DNA of 64,000 nucleotides from Bactericera cockerelli (GCA_024516035.1 CM044962.1:7226659-7290658), one strand, 5' to 3'. Positions 48,200-58,517 are shown, numbered from the stretch's first letter. Notes: generated by a model from the sequence alone, not told the origin. Numbers and translations: made by a program.

Positions 48200-49482
48200 C
48201 TGGGGGTGGGAAATGAGAGGTTAGTGAACTCAAGAAAGTAATAATAATAAATAATTCAATACGATATTCTGTTTATCCTTTACCAAGAGTCCCTTTACCC
48301 TCACGGTCTTGTGTTTAATCATTTAGAACTTTAATACTTTAAAGTACTCTAAACGACAATACTAATGTCCTAACAAGGCATACAAACTAAAGGTTATAAA
48401 TAATACAGACTTAACTTATACATTTTTATACAGACATTCTCTGCTCACATTCCACCCGGAACAGATCACTAGAGAGATTATAGTGATCATGGTCCAGCTG
48501 AAGTGTGTTGCAGAGTATTATTATATCACAATTTTAGTGGGAAGCGAAGAAAAGAATTTTTTCGTATCCTTAATATCCAAAGATATTGTTTTTGCCTACG
48601 ATTCCGCCCCTGGTCGCTGCTCATATCAAAGCAGCTACTCATTTTTTCCTCACGAGGTATGAGGTATGAGTGGACCCCGGACAAATCCTGCGCAGCCCTG
48701 CTGTGGTACGGTAAATGACTCGGTCACGTTGACTACCTATATTTAATTAGGTTTTTATATTTTATCATCATATTGTAGGTACAACCTTATCATACACGTA
48801 AATGAAATAGTATTATTGCGTGTGTGTGGATGAAGAAAAAGGTAAAGTATCACTTGAAGAAAATAATAGCCACATAGCCAAAACCACTTAATAATAATAC
48901 TCTTTAGTGGAAGGTGACCACCAGGCGAATTTAATTCTCAAAGGGAGAAGGGTTGTATGCAGAGTCCTCACTGTATTGGGTGGAAGAGATTGCCATAGGC
49001 AATAACTCCGCCCTTTAGTTAGGACATATGTTTTTTTATATATTTTCTATTCTTTTTAATTTTTATTGTTTCCATATTGTTTCCATTTTTTTCATTGTTA
49101 AAATAATTATTTTTACTGTACATAATTATGTCCATTTATATCTAATAAATAAGTGTTGAATAATAATAATAATAACATTATTCTCATCCACTAGACTACG
49201 GTTTTGTGATGATATCTTATAATACGCCTACAATAATAATAATAAAATATTGTATGTTATGCAATATGTGACACTTCATAGATGTCAGAAAATAAACAAA
49301 ACAATAAATAATTTTAATTCAATCTTGAACTTCAGTAAAAAAAAATATTTTTTTTTTTACCAATTTTGAAATTGTTACCACATAGTAATAAGACTCTCAG
49401 GCTTAGGTGGTAGAAAATGGTAGAAAGGCTTAGGTGGTAGAAAAGGCGTATTATAAGATATCATCACAGGTGTGTCACTTAC
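48200..49482. other. Intron of TP53BP1-like gene with SINEs
   Basis: Family F (minus) at 48520-48745, family C fragments at 48888-48945 and 49375-49440, HC1 (plus) at 48976-49160 with stem ATTGCC/GGCAAT. The rest is AT-rich. Confidence 0.65.
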
Positions 49483-49699
49483 AGTCGAAACCCGGTTTCC
49501 ACCGCTTCACCGAGGCGCCCGCGAACTTGAGCACCTTCTCCCAGAACACGAGGGCGTGGCTGCGGGCGGACATGGCAATGACGATCATGTGGTCGCCCAG
49601 GATGTTGGCGGAGGTCAGGTTTCGGTCCAGGAAGCACTTGTCCTCCAGCGAGTAGCCGCTGGACATCTCCGGGAGGCGGTACTTCTTGATGTGACACTT
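49483..49699 (-). CDS. TP53BP1: TP53BP1-like gene, exon encoding the inter-BRCT linker and start of BRCT2
   Basis: The minus-strand acceptor ccctcacag precedes 49699 and the donor gtaagt lies at 49482. The product reads KYRLPEMSSGYSLEDKCFLD, then ANILGDHMIVIAM and LVFWEKVLKFAGASVKRW. The YRLP...GYSLE...LD pattern between the two BRCT repeats is, as I recall the family, characteristic of 53BP1. Phase 0 in, phase 1 out, matching the last exon. Confidence 0.85.
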
Positions 49700-49789
49700 C
49701 TGTGAGGGGGAGATAGAGAGATGTGTTTATTAGGAGTTGTGGGTGTATGAGGGATATATTATATAGATGGGGTTCGATGGAAGAGAATT

Positions 49790-49995
49790 CCGCCGAGGAG
49801 GTTACAAGTCCGCCGCCTTATCGATCAATCTACTGATGTCGGTTTTACCGAGGCGGACATTTATTATTATAATTATAGTCTGGCTGGGGGACTATAAACA
49901 TAGAGTAGACCATCAGTCTGGCTAGGGGACTATAAACAGGGAGTAGACCAGCAGTCTGGCTGGGGAACTTTAAACAGGGAGTAGACCAGCATTGA
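49790..49995. repeat. Family B fragment and repeat G tandem units
   Basis: 49795-49846: inverted family B head. 49870-49995: three units of GGGGACTATAAACAGGGAGT. Confidence 0.6.
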
Positions 49996-50137
49996 CTTGG
50001 TTCTGGGGGCCCTTGTCAATTATTAGTCTCCTTGTGAAGACAGTGGTAGAAGTGCTGAGTCATTCCTCCACTGTTTGCCTACTATCGTTCACGATGACGC
50101 CACCCTATGATGATGATTATAATTCGGTGCGAAAAAC

Positions 50138-50545
50138 CCACTGAGATCATACAACATAGAGGGAACCCGATGTATCAAGATTTGCATCCAAGAGGGACCA
50201 TCAGCTGATTTCAAAATCAGTGCCGGAGTTGTAGTAATTTTTCTCTCGCGAAAGAGTGGGTACCTAAACTACCTAATTCTTCTAAGATAATATTTTTACT
50301 TTATTCATACTTACCTATCAGTTAATTTTTTTCTTTGCTACGACTTTTAATATAAGATTTGGTATCTGACGTGAAAATTAAGGATATTTAGATACCCGCC
50401 ACTGCATGAGGTAAACAAAAATTCAAATAAATTGAACCGATCAGAAGCCGGGCTTTGTTCCATCAGCTGTTCAAAGTTGGACGCGTAAATTTGTTCAGTT
50501 CGAGATAGGTAAGGTTCCCTCTATGTTATAATATGATCTCAGTGG
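50138..50545. mobile_element. MITE with CCACTGAGATCATA ends
   Basis: The left end CCACTGAGATCATACAACAT (50138 on) and the right end to 50545 are complementary over about 30 bases with a 3-base indel, including AGAGGGAACC. Confidence 0.7.
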
Positions 50546-50560
50546 ACAAACCCCAGCACA

Positions 50561-50690
50561 CGTGACTCACGTTGACACAGCACTGGACCACGTGGTAGTA
50601 GTGCAGCACAGGCACACGCATGGCCAGAGCCAGCACGTGGTGCTGGGCCGGTCAGTGATGAGCAGGCAGTGCTGGGGTACACCGTGCCCA
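50561..50690 (-). pseudogene. Pseudo-exon: partial copy of the TP53BP1-like BRCT1 exon
   Basis: It matches the 3' half of the exon 51670-51878 and its GTGAGT donor, with two internal deletions (about 10 and 30 bases), so it cannot replace the exon. A further fragment with donor lies at 51604-51665. Confidence 0.8.
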
Positions 50691-50789
50691 AGCTTTATTT
50701 AGCTCAATACACGGGCGGACCCTATACTATCTAATTTTAATTTTACCTGAACTATCAAAAAAATAAACTATTAAACTTAATACTAATGG

Positions 50790-50935
50790 AGGGACAAGGT
50801 TCAGGAAGATGTGAGAGAAAAAGGCTGGAGGCAAGAGGAAGCATTAGACAGGAAGCTGTGGCGGGGTAGAATTAGAGAAGGGAACGCCGACCCCAAATAA
50901 AATTGGGAAAAGGTGAGTGAAAGAAGAAGAAGATT
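50790..50935 (+). mobile_element. LINE ORF2 C-terminal fragment
   Basis: Plus-strand reading EEALDRKLWRGRIREGNADP, the same family as 13100-13262. Confidence 0.6.
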
Positions 50936-51042
50936 AAACTTAATACTAATAAACAATTTTAAATATAACAATGTAAAAAAAAAACAGTTTAAAGTAAATA
51001 AAACAGAGAAAGAAGCGAAAGGAATCAAAGAGCGATATAGTA

Positions 51043-51103
51043 AGAGAGAGAGAGAGAAAGAGTGAGTGTAAAAGTGAGTGAGTGAGTGAGTGAGAGAGAG
51101 AGA

Positions 51104-51158
<55 letters not shown>

Positions 51159-51345
51159 AGAGAAAGAGAAAAAAGAAAGAGAAAAAGAGAAAGAGAAAAA
51201 GAGAAAGAGAGAGAGAGAAAGAAAGAGAGAGAGAGAGAGAGAAAGATAAAGAAAAAGAGAGAAAGAGAAAAAGAAAAAGAGAAAGAGAGAGAGAGAAAGA
51301 AAGAAAGAGGGAGGGAGAAGAAAAAGAGAAAGAAAAGATGATGTT
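51043..51345. repeat. GA / GAAA microsatellite
   Basis: Purine-only tract of about 300 bp. Reading frames through it are artefacts. Confidence 0.9.
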
Positions 51346-51429
51346 CAATGGTTAAGGTAGACTAATTGTTTGATGGAAGTTACAGTAGTACAGAAAAAAT
51401 CGAATATTAGAAATTTCTCGGAAGTAAAA

Positions 51430-51501
51430 TAAATAAAATATATACATATGTCCTAACTAAAGGGCGGGGTTATTGCCTATGGCAATCTCTTCCACCCAAC
51501 C
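51430..51501 (-). mobile_element. Hairpin-core repeat HC1 (minus, short)
   Basis: GGTTGGGTGGAAGAGATTGC, GGCAATAACCCCGCCCTTTA, GTTAGGACATATG only. Confidence 0.7.
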
Positions 51502-51669
51502 GTTGATAATTGAATGGGTGAGTAGAAGAACCAGGAATATCAAAAATCGACTTTTCAGGAAAGCAAAAATAAGACCTATATTATCATGCTAATGAGTATG
51601 CTACCACGTGGTAGTAGTGCAGCACAGGCACACGCATGTAGTAAGAGAGAGAGAGAGAGAGAGACTCAC

Positions 51670-51878
51670 ATTGACACAGCACTGGACCACGTGGTAGTAG
51701 TGCAGCACAGGCACACGCATGGCGAGGGCCAGCACGAAGTTGCACGTGGTGCTGGGCCGGTCAGTGATGAGCAGGCAGTGCTCGAGCTTCTCGTGCGGGA
51801 CCCGGTTCAGGCTGGGGTACACGGTGCCGCCCCCCTTGTGGAGCTGCTCCTCCAGACGGCGCCGCTGGAACGGGAACT
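51670..51878 (-). CDS. TP53BP1: TP53BP1-like gene, exon encoding most of BRCT1
   Basis: The minus-strand acceptor tttccccag precedes 51878 and the donor gtgagt lies at 51669. It encodes FPFQRRRLEEQLHKGGGTVY and CLLITDRPSTTCNFVLALA, then VPVLHYYHVVQCCVN. The Gly-Gly-Gly turn, the LITDRP strand and the final helix fit a first BRCT repeat. A partial, deleted second copy of this exon with its donor lies at 50561-50690, and a third small fragment at 51604-51637. Confidence 0.85.
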
Positions 51879-51894
51879 CTGGGGAAATGAAGAA

Positions 51895-51985
51895 AAAAAA
51901 AGGAAATTGAAAAAAAGGAAATTGAAAAAAAGGAAATTGAAAAAAAGGAAATTGAAAAAAAAGGAAATTGAAAAAAAAGAAGAAA
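51895..51985. repeat. 15-16-bp tandem repeat
   Basis: Five units of GGAAATTGAAAAAAA directly before (in minus reading) the BRCT1 exon acceptor. Confidence 0.85.
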
Positions 51986-52015
51986 AGAAAATAGAATCTT
52001 GAAAGCTGAAAGTTA

Positions 52016-52327
52016 TTAACCCGTTGCCTACCATGGGTAGCACATTTGCAAGACACTGGTATTGCCTGAGGTACCGGGCTTGCATATATGCTAGACACGT
52101 TTGAACCTTCTTGGGTACCATGTATAATTGTATAGCATATATGCAAGACAATTTGTTTAGCACATATGCTATACAGTCTATACACGGTCCCTAGTGACAA
52201 GGAAAAATGGGTTTTTTGTCTGGGGGACCGCGTATTGCACATATATGCTAGACAGGAGATTTTGAGGAAAATACCCTTGGTCCCCAGGGCAAGTTTCATA
52301 AAAATGGCTTGGTAGGCAATGGGTTAA
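52016..52327. mobile_element. TTAA-flanked MITE 3
   Basis: Ends TTAACCCGTTGCCTACC and GGTAGGCAATGGGTTAA (one mismatch). Inside are repeated GCATATATGCTAGACA lines in both orientations. Confidence 0.85.
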
Positions 52328-52544
52328 AATAGAGAGAAAATTCAACTGGTTTGACATCCAATATGTAACAATTATACAGGGTTAGCCAAAAAATAAATAA
52401 AAATAAGCCACAAAAAATAAATAAAAATATCCTAACTTGAAAAAATAAAATAAAAATAGTATTATTTATTTATTATAATAGTATTATTATTTAGCTGTAA
52501 TACTATGTTACAAAAAAAAAGATTATTCATAAGAAAAAAAATAA

Positions 52545-53125
52545 TAATAATAACACTCTTTAGTGGAAAGGCGTGGAAGGTAACCACCAGGCGAGGTTAA
52601 TGCTTAAAACATTTTCTATCACCTTACCCTCAGAGCCTTATTATTATATGGTCAAAAACTCAAATTAATGAGGAAAAATGCATGCACTGGGTGGGATTCG
52701 AACCAACGGATTCCTACGCTATCTGGATTACCAGACTAGCGCGTTAACCACTCGACTACCAGTACACTGGACTACCCAGCCTCCGTGGCGTAACGGTTGT
52801 GACTACTGCCCGTAGTCCAGAGATCCCGAGTTCGATTCCCGGTTGGAGCAGACTTTTCGCACAGAAGATTCTGTTCTCTCCGAACGTGTGAGGCTGGCAA
52901 TTCCGGTCCCACCCAGACTGGGTGAGGTTAATGTGGGTAGCTGGTACGATTCCCAGCGAATGGAGGGTAAAATCCCCGTCCTGTCTACCTCAAGTCAGGA
53001 CGTTAAAACCAAATAGAATCAATGGACATGAAAGGAGCCTAGACATTGGATCTGGGCGTCCATACAATCCTCTCACCACCGTGATTTAGGTATCAATACC
53101 TATCTCACGGACACGGAATTATTAT
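52545..53125. mobile_element. Family C (minus), family D (plus) and repeat I
   Basis: 52545-52767: family C. 52772-53012: complete family D, CCTCCGTGGCGTAACGGTTG head, GAGTTCGATTCCCGG B box, body CAGACTGGGTGAGGTTAATG and GCGAATGGAGGGTAAAATCC, end CAGGACGTTAAAACC. 53023-53125: uninterrupted repeat I. Confidence 0.75.
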
Positions 53126-53229
53126 TATACCAGTACACTAGCCACAAACACAAAAAAAAAAACAATTAAAAATATCTCACGTCGAGTGAGATATTTTTTT
53201 AAATTTTTTGAAAATTAAATAAGATTCAT

Positions 53230-53470
53230 ACCGACCTCAGTAGCTTAATCGATAAGGCGGCGGACTTGTAACCTGGAGGTCGGTGGTTCAAGTCCGGGTT
53301 TCAGCGTAGATTTAGTAAAAGCGATTTTGAGTAGTTGTGACATTACGAAAGTGATTAACACAAATATGATAGCTTGAACTTTTCAATTCCATTGCAGGAT
53401 ATTGATTTTTCTCGGATGACCAATTTTTTTTTCTCTCGCAAAATAAGAAATCTCACGTGATTAAAATTTT
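53230..53470 (+). mobile_element. Family B SINE with extended 3' part
   Basis: CCTCAGTAGCTTAATCGATA head, TGGTTCAAGTCCGGG B box, CACAAATATGATAGCTTGAA, then an extension CATTGCAGGATATTGATTTT also found (inverted) at 46990-47100. Confidence 0.7.
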
Positions 53471-53480
53471 TGTCACTCAC

Positions 53481-53713
53481 TCGACGTCAGCTCAGCATAC
53501 TGCTGATCGCTCTGGTTGCCGTCGCTCTCGTAGGTGAGGGCAGCGCTGGAGTGGGACACCACAAACACGTAGCCGGAGAAGAGGTCCTGACCCGGGGAGG
53601 GCACAGGCCCACACAGCTTGTCTATGTTGCAGCTCTCACTCAGGGGGGTCCCTCGGTCTGTCTCTGACTGCACGAAGTCCATGTCGAACCCGAGCATGTT
53701 GATGTTCTCCAGC
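53481..53713 (-). CDS. TP53BP1: TP53BP1-like gene, exon encoding the start of BRCT1
   Basis: The minus-strand acceptor cccccctcag precedes 53713 and the donor gtgagt lies at 53480. It reads LENINMLGFDMDFVQSETD, then CGPVPSPGQDLFSGYVFVVS: the G-x-P-x(4)-LF-x-GY-x-F strand that opens the first BRCT in the 53BP1 family. Phases agree with both neighbours. Confidence 0.8.
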
Positions 53714-53744
53714 CTGAGGGGGGACGGAGATTCACACGGTAATC

Positions 53745-53985
53745 AGTATCAATAATAATACCCAACACATGTCTTTTGACACATTGGGAAATGGATAGTT
53801 GAAAATAATAATCCCCAACACATGTCTTTTGACACATTGGGAAATGGATAGTTGAAAATAATAATCCCCAACACATGTCTTTTGACACATTGGGAAATCC
53901 TTTACTAATACTTTCCTTTACTACCCCACAAAACAAGAGGACTGCATCCCGTTAGTGTGGGGTAGTCGGCGTAGTCGCATTAAAT
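53745..53985. repeat. 62-bp tandem repeat and a short dispersed repeat
   Basis: 53750-53905: CCCAACACATGTCTTTTGAC units, 2.6 copies. 53925-53985: ACAAAACAAGAGGACTGCAT, also at 42995-43050. Confidence 0.7.
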
Positions 53986-54398
53986 ATATGGGTCATTTTC
54001 ATTTTTTTTTTTTTTTTTTTTTTAAGATTTTTTTTTTAAAATAATTTTAAAAATATTTGGTGTCGTTTTTCAGGCTACATTGACTCTTCAGTTTTCAAAA
54101 CTTTTATCTGTTACCAACTTTTTAATCATGTTTGTCACTTTTTTAGGGTCTTTTTATTCGCCCATCTTAAATGTCATCATAGATGATGTGAAAATATTCA
54201 TTGTCTTTTAGACAAATTAAGAAATATATTAGAAGCACAAATTTAGCATAGTATTTCTTAGAAGCTTTAGCTTAGGAAAAATACCTTTGTGTATGTTATC
54301 CTGTTATTAAATAAATAAATAAATTTAAAAAAATAAAATAAAAATGTAACTTCCGCATTTCTTAAAATAGACTTGAAAAAAGAAATCTAGGATCTTAC
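53986..54398. other. AT-rich intron with repeat H
   Basis: T-run at 54001-54025; repeat H at 54262-54345. Nothing else recognised. Confidence 0.4.
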
Positions 54399-54663
54399 TC
54401 AAGTTCGGAATCACTGGACGGACAGTACTCCTCCGCCACGTCTATCTCCCAGCGCGAGAAGTAGCGGTGCTTGCTGCTGTTCTCTCTGTCCCGGGGGCCC
54501 TGCTTGGAGCACGAGGGCTGGGGGGAGGCGGGCGCCCCGCCACCGCCGCCGCCCTTAGATTTCCGCCGCCGCTTAGCGGGCGGAGGGCCGGAGGAGGTGC
54601 AACTCTTGGCCCCGCCCCCCGAGCTCGAGCCTCCTCCTCCTCCTGACTTGGATTTGATTTGAG
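54399..54663 (-). CDS. TP53BP1: TP53BP1-like gene, Gly/Ser/Lys-rich linker exon
   Basis: The minus-strand acceptor ttattctag precedes 54663 and the donor gtaaga lies at 54398. The product is low complexity: Gly runs, AKRRRKSK (a nuclear-localisation-like cluster), then RYFSRWEIDVAEEYCP and an acidic end SSDSELE. It sits between the Tudor and BRCT regions. No enzyme or binding motif is visible. Confidence 0.75.
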
Positions 54664-54689
54664 CTAGAATAAATAAATACAATTGTATT

Positions 54690-55020
54690 ATTTTGGGGGT
54701 CCAAAATCAATCAAACTCACTGTCAATGAGTGGAGTTCAAGTCACAGAAACACGCGCATGGAAGAGGTTGTCTTGACTCGATTGAGGATCGGACATACAA
54801 GACTAACCCACAGCTATTTGTTCAATCGAAAACCTCAGCCTTCGTGTGACTGTGGTGAGAACTTGACTGTTCGACACATTCTAGTCTGCCTTTTACACTC
54901 GCGGATCCGTGATTCGCTCCCTGTTCCTCCTACGCTCTCTGACTCTGTTGAGAACGTTGATTCTTTATTCATCTACCTCACGAATATAAAAACTTACAAC
55001 ACTATTTAAAAAGGGGAAAT
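54690..55020 (+). mobile_element. Jockey/I-like LINE C-terminal fragment
   Basis: LTRLRIGHTRLTHSYLFN, then PSCDCGENLTVRHILVC, ending in a stop at about 55007. Same domain as 5930-6330, different copy. Confidence 0.7.
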
Positions 55021-55282
55021 CGGCACGAACGACCTGTTGCAACACAGAGTTAAAGTGCCTAATTAGAGAAAGAAAAAAAAGAAATTGGAAAAAAAGCTCA
55101 TAGAAAGAACTGGAAACACTAGGGCCAGTGAATTCACTGGGCGAACAAGCCAGCTAATCAAATGAACCTCACCCACTCTGAGTAGAGCCGACAATATCCA
55201 ACGATTTTTTTTTAACTTTGAGAAAGGGTACCATTCTCTAATTACTAATATATTTATATTATATAATTATAATAAAAACACT

Positions 55283-55760
55283 AGGACCTACCCAGGCTGG
55301 GTGAGGTTAATATGGGTAGCTGGTACGATTCCCAGCGAATGGAAGGTAAAACCCCCGTCCTAATCAAGGACGTTAAATCCAATAGAATCGTTGGCGTTAG
55401 GAAGGGCATCCAGCCGTAAAAAATGTGCCAAAACCAACCAATCTCTACCATGAGGTTGAACAACGTCGACCCTGCTCGAGCGGGATAAGACAGAGTAAAA
55501 GAAGAAATGCCAGCGTCGATGGCATGTTGAATACACCGGTTCCCTTCAGAACACCGAAGTTAAGCGACATCCAGCGAGGTTAAGACTTGGATGGGTGACC
55601 ATTCAAATTCTAATTCTCGTGACGCTGGCTTTTCCCGGCCCCACTCAGGCTGGGTGAGGTCAATATGAGTAGCAGGTTTGTGAGTTTCCTGCGAATGGAG
55701 TTTACCCCCGTCGTGATATGACCATGGCAGTTGAAAGCGACGTTAAACCCCACTTAAAAA
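55283..55760 (+). mobile_element. Family D body, LINE tail and 5S-derived SINE
   Basis: 55283-55383: CCCAGGCTGGGTGAGGTTAA to AGGACGTTAAATCC, head missing. 55465-55505: GTCGACCCTGCTCGAGCGGG LINE tail. 55509-55758: 5S SINE nearly identical to the copy at 8098. Confidence 0.75.
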
Positions 55761-55862
55761 AAAAGAAGAAAATAATATTATAAATCGGAAGTATTTTAAA
55801 ATCTGTTATAACCAAATGTAATAAATACATGGAATGAAGGCAGCAAGCATAACAGCACTCAC

Positions 55863-56173
55863 CTTTGCTACTGCCGGCGTTGGCGGCGTCAGCCCCGAAA
55901 ATCTTCTGGCGGCACCTGGCGCCCCGGTTCCCACTGTTGTCCACCTTCTCCTCCAGAATCTTCTTCTTCTTCTTTCCCGTGGTGGCCGCCCGGGGGGCCG
56001 CTCTAGCCGTCGTGGGGGCGGCCGCTCTGGGCGACGTCGCGTTGAGTCGCTCCTCAACGTCCGGCAGCGTCCGCTTCGATCGCTTGGCGCCGCTACTGAC
56101 GCTGCCGGCGCTACTTGAGGAACCTGGCGTGAGGGGGCCGCGAGACGAGCAGGAGAAGCTGGAAGAGTAGCCA
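55863..56173 (-). CDS. TP53BP1: TP53BP1-like gene, Ser- and basic-rich linker exon (first one in window)
   Basis: The minus-strand acceptor tgtgttgcag precedes 56173 and the donor gtgagt lies at 55862. It encodes YSSSFSCSSRGPLTPGSSSS, then AKRSKRTLPDVEER, Ala/Thr-rich repeats and GKKKKKILEEK. This resembles the Ser/Thr/basic linker behind the tandem Tudor domain of 53BP1. No Tudor exon is found up to the window end, so the upstream part lies beyond it or across the retrotransposon. Confidence 0.7.
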
Positions 56174-56195
56174 CTGCAACACAACAGCGACAATA

Positions 56196-56665
56196 ATAAT
56201 AATATCGCCTTATTTATACTGCCCGATTAGGACTATGAAAGTCCCATTATTCCAGCAGTAAGCCCAAGACATATTATTATGTGGTAAAAATCCCAATTGG
56301 GAGGATAACATCTCATGTCCCGGATGGGTTTCGAACCCACGACCTCTGGAGTCTTTGGATTCACAGAGTGCCGCCTTTACCACTGAGCTACCGGGACAGT
56401 GTATTCCCGGTGTATTCTTTATTTTTTATATTATTTCCCCCTAAAAATACAAAAGATGTTGTACTTCAAGGGGATTTTGAAATAAGAATGAATTTGAAAG
56501 AAAATAAGAAAGTCCTTCCTACCTCAGTAGCTTGATTGATAAGGCGGTGGACTTGTAACCTGGAGGTCGGTGGTTCAAGTCCCCGGTTTCAGCGTAGATT
56601 TAGTAAAGCGAGTTTGAGTAGTTGTGATATCACGAAAGTGATTAACACAAATATGATAACTACTA
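56196..56665. mobile_element. Family A (minus) and family B (plus) SINEs
   Basis: 56196-56399: family A. 56516-56665: family B, complete from CCTCAGTAGCTTGATTGATA to CACAAATATGATA. Confidence 0.75.
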
Positions 56666-57025
56666 GCGGGCTGTCGCCCGCTTGCGGGCCGAGCATGCCG
56701 TGAAAGCAAAAAATCCTTTTCGCCAATGGCAGTGTTTAGTGGTAATTTCGAAAAATCCCGTCTTATTGCACATCTAGACTATAAGACAAAGCTACCTACC
56801 AAATTTCAGCTTCCAGGACTTACCAGTTCGGAGAAACAGTGATGAATCAGTGAGTGAGTCAGTCAGTCAGTCAGTGAGTGAAACTCTCTTTTATAAGTAT
56901 AGATAATAATACATAAATAAATGTGTATTTTTTAATATTATTTTTCCTAAAAGTACAAAAGATGTTGTACTTCAAGGGGATTTTGAATTAAGAATGAATT
57001 TGAAATAAAAATAATAAAGTCCTTC
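56443..57025. repeat. Direct repeats of about 80 bp around a SINE and a hairpin repeat
   Basis: ACAAAAGATGTTGTACTTCA to GTCCTTCCT occurs at 56443-56520 and 56946-57025. Between them lie family B and a repeat starting GCGGGCTGTCGCCCGCTTGC with CAGTCAGTCAGTGAGTGA and ATAAGTATAGATAAT end. Confidence 0.7.
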
Positions 57026-57029
57026 CTTC

Positions 57030-58517
57030 ATTGTATTATTGTATCACAATTTAAGTGGGTACAGCCGTAAAGCGCAGAATTATAGGACTTTTTTCAGAGA
57101 AACGGAAGTTCTCTGAAATTATCATATTATTAACCGAACACAGTGAGGTTCTGTTTTAATTTGCATACTGGACGATTTGGCTTTCGTTTATCTGTATATC
57201 TGTTTGTTTGTTTGTCTGTCTGTCTGTCTGTTCCGCGATAACTCTCGACCGGATTCTTCAAAATTGTTGAAATTTAGTATACATATTTATTAGTGTTCTA
57301 AAATTTTACGTATAGTTTTTGGGCCGAATTAGGCCACTCGGGGCCAAATGGGTCCGTTTTGGTGAAAATTAAAAACGATTTTTCTATTTTTATTGAAACA
57401 AGCAAGGCTTCTGAAATTTTGTAGAGTCATTGAGAAAATAAATTTGAGTTCAGTAGTGAAATTTGGTGATCGTGAAAGCTAAAGGGGCCACACTGTGGTA
57501 AAAAATCAAAGAAGGGCCAAAAATAAGGGCCGGTTGATTTTTTTTAAATTACAACCTATCGAGTGGGGTATTGAATGAAAGATCTCGATGTCCTTATGTT
57601 TGATTGAACATTTATAATGCGATAGTTGAATCAGTGTGAGGTTTACAGTTCACAGAACTACTAGTTATTTAGTTTATTCTTCATAACTTATACACAGGGG
57701 AAGATTCGTTCTATCTGCATATCAGTGTTGTTAAAAATATTAGGATAAAATATGTGTAGGAAATTGTGTTGGGCGTAAAGGATGGGTGGAAGAGATTGCC
57801 ATGGGCAATAACCCCGCCCTTTAGTCTAGGACATCTGTATATGTTTTATCTATGTTCATTTTTTTCTTTTCTTGTACCCCTGATTGAAACAATGCTTTAC
57901 AACACTTTGCATTCAAAATTCGAGAGAAACTGTTGCGAATTGTTGCACTCAGTGGCAACCTGGCTTCAAATGTTGAACTTTCCCGATCATTTTTCAAAAG
58001 CCGTGTAAAAATCTTTTGAATTTTAAATTACCACTGAAATTAACCGATTGAATTGGTACGAGAGTAGAACTCAATAAATGTCAAGGCGAGTTTTAACAGA
58101 TGCTTTCAATCATCAGCTGATACCTAACCGCGAAATTTGAAATTTGGCGGTGTTACTGTTATCACAACGCAATTTCAAAACGCAATAAAAATCGACTCCC
58201 GTCTTTGATCAAAGTTTATTTCATAACTGCCAAAAAGTGTTGAAAGTAGTAAATTAAATGGAAAAAAAATACATCAAGAAGTGACAGTTTTAATTGCAAA
58301 CCTATTTTTTTAGAGAAGTAAAACAATTTCTATGATAATAAACAAGATATCACTAAAAATTCACTGTGCACAGTGCAGCATAACCACTCCAAGTTCATTC
58401 AGCCTAATCAATAACGAGCTCTCATCGGTGGTCTACACTTTCATCTGTTTATACTGAGTCCTTGTTTCCCTTAGATCGTTGAATACAAATTGGTCTAGGT
58501 ATTGATTCAAAAACAAC
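57030..58517. other. Region between the TP53BP1-like exons and the unidentified frame
   Basis: Family F fragment at 57048-57100, a GTTTGTTTGTCTGTCTGTC stretch at about 57200, an unassigned repeat to 57600, and a short HC1 start at 57779-57865. 57866-58517 has no recognised element and could hold a promoter; no clear motif is visible. Confidence 0.4.

Noticed and set aside
51086..51355. Arg/Glu/Lys-repeat reading frames
   Set aside because: Translations of a purine microsatellite.
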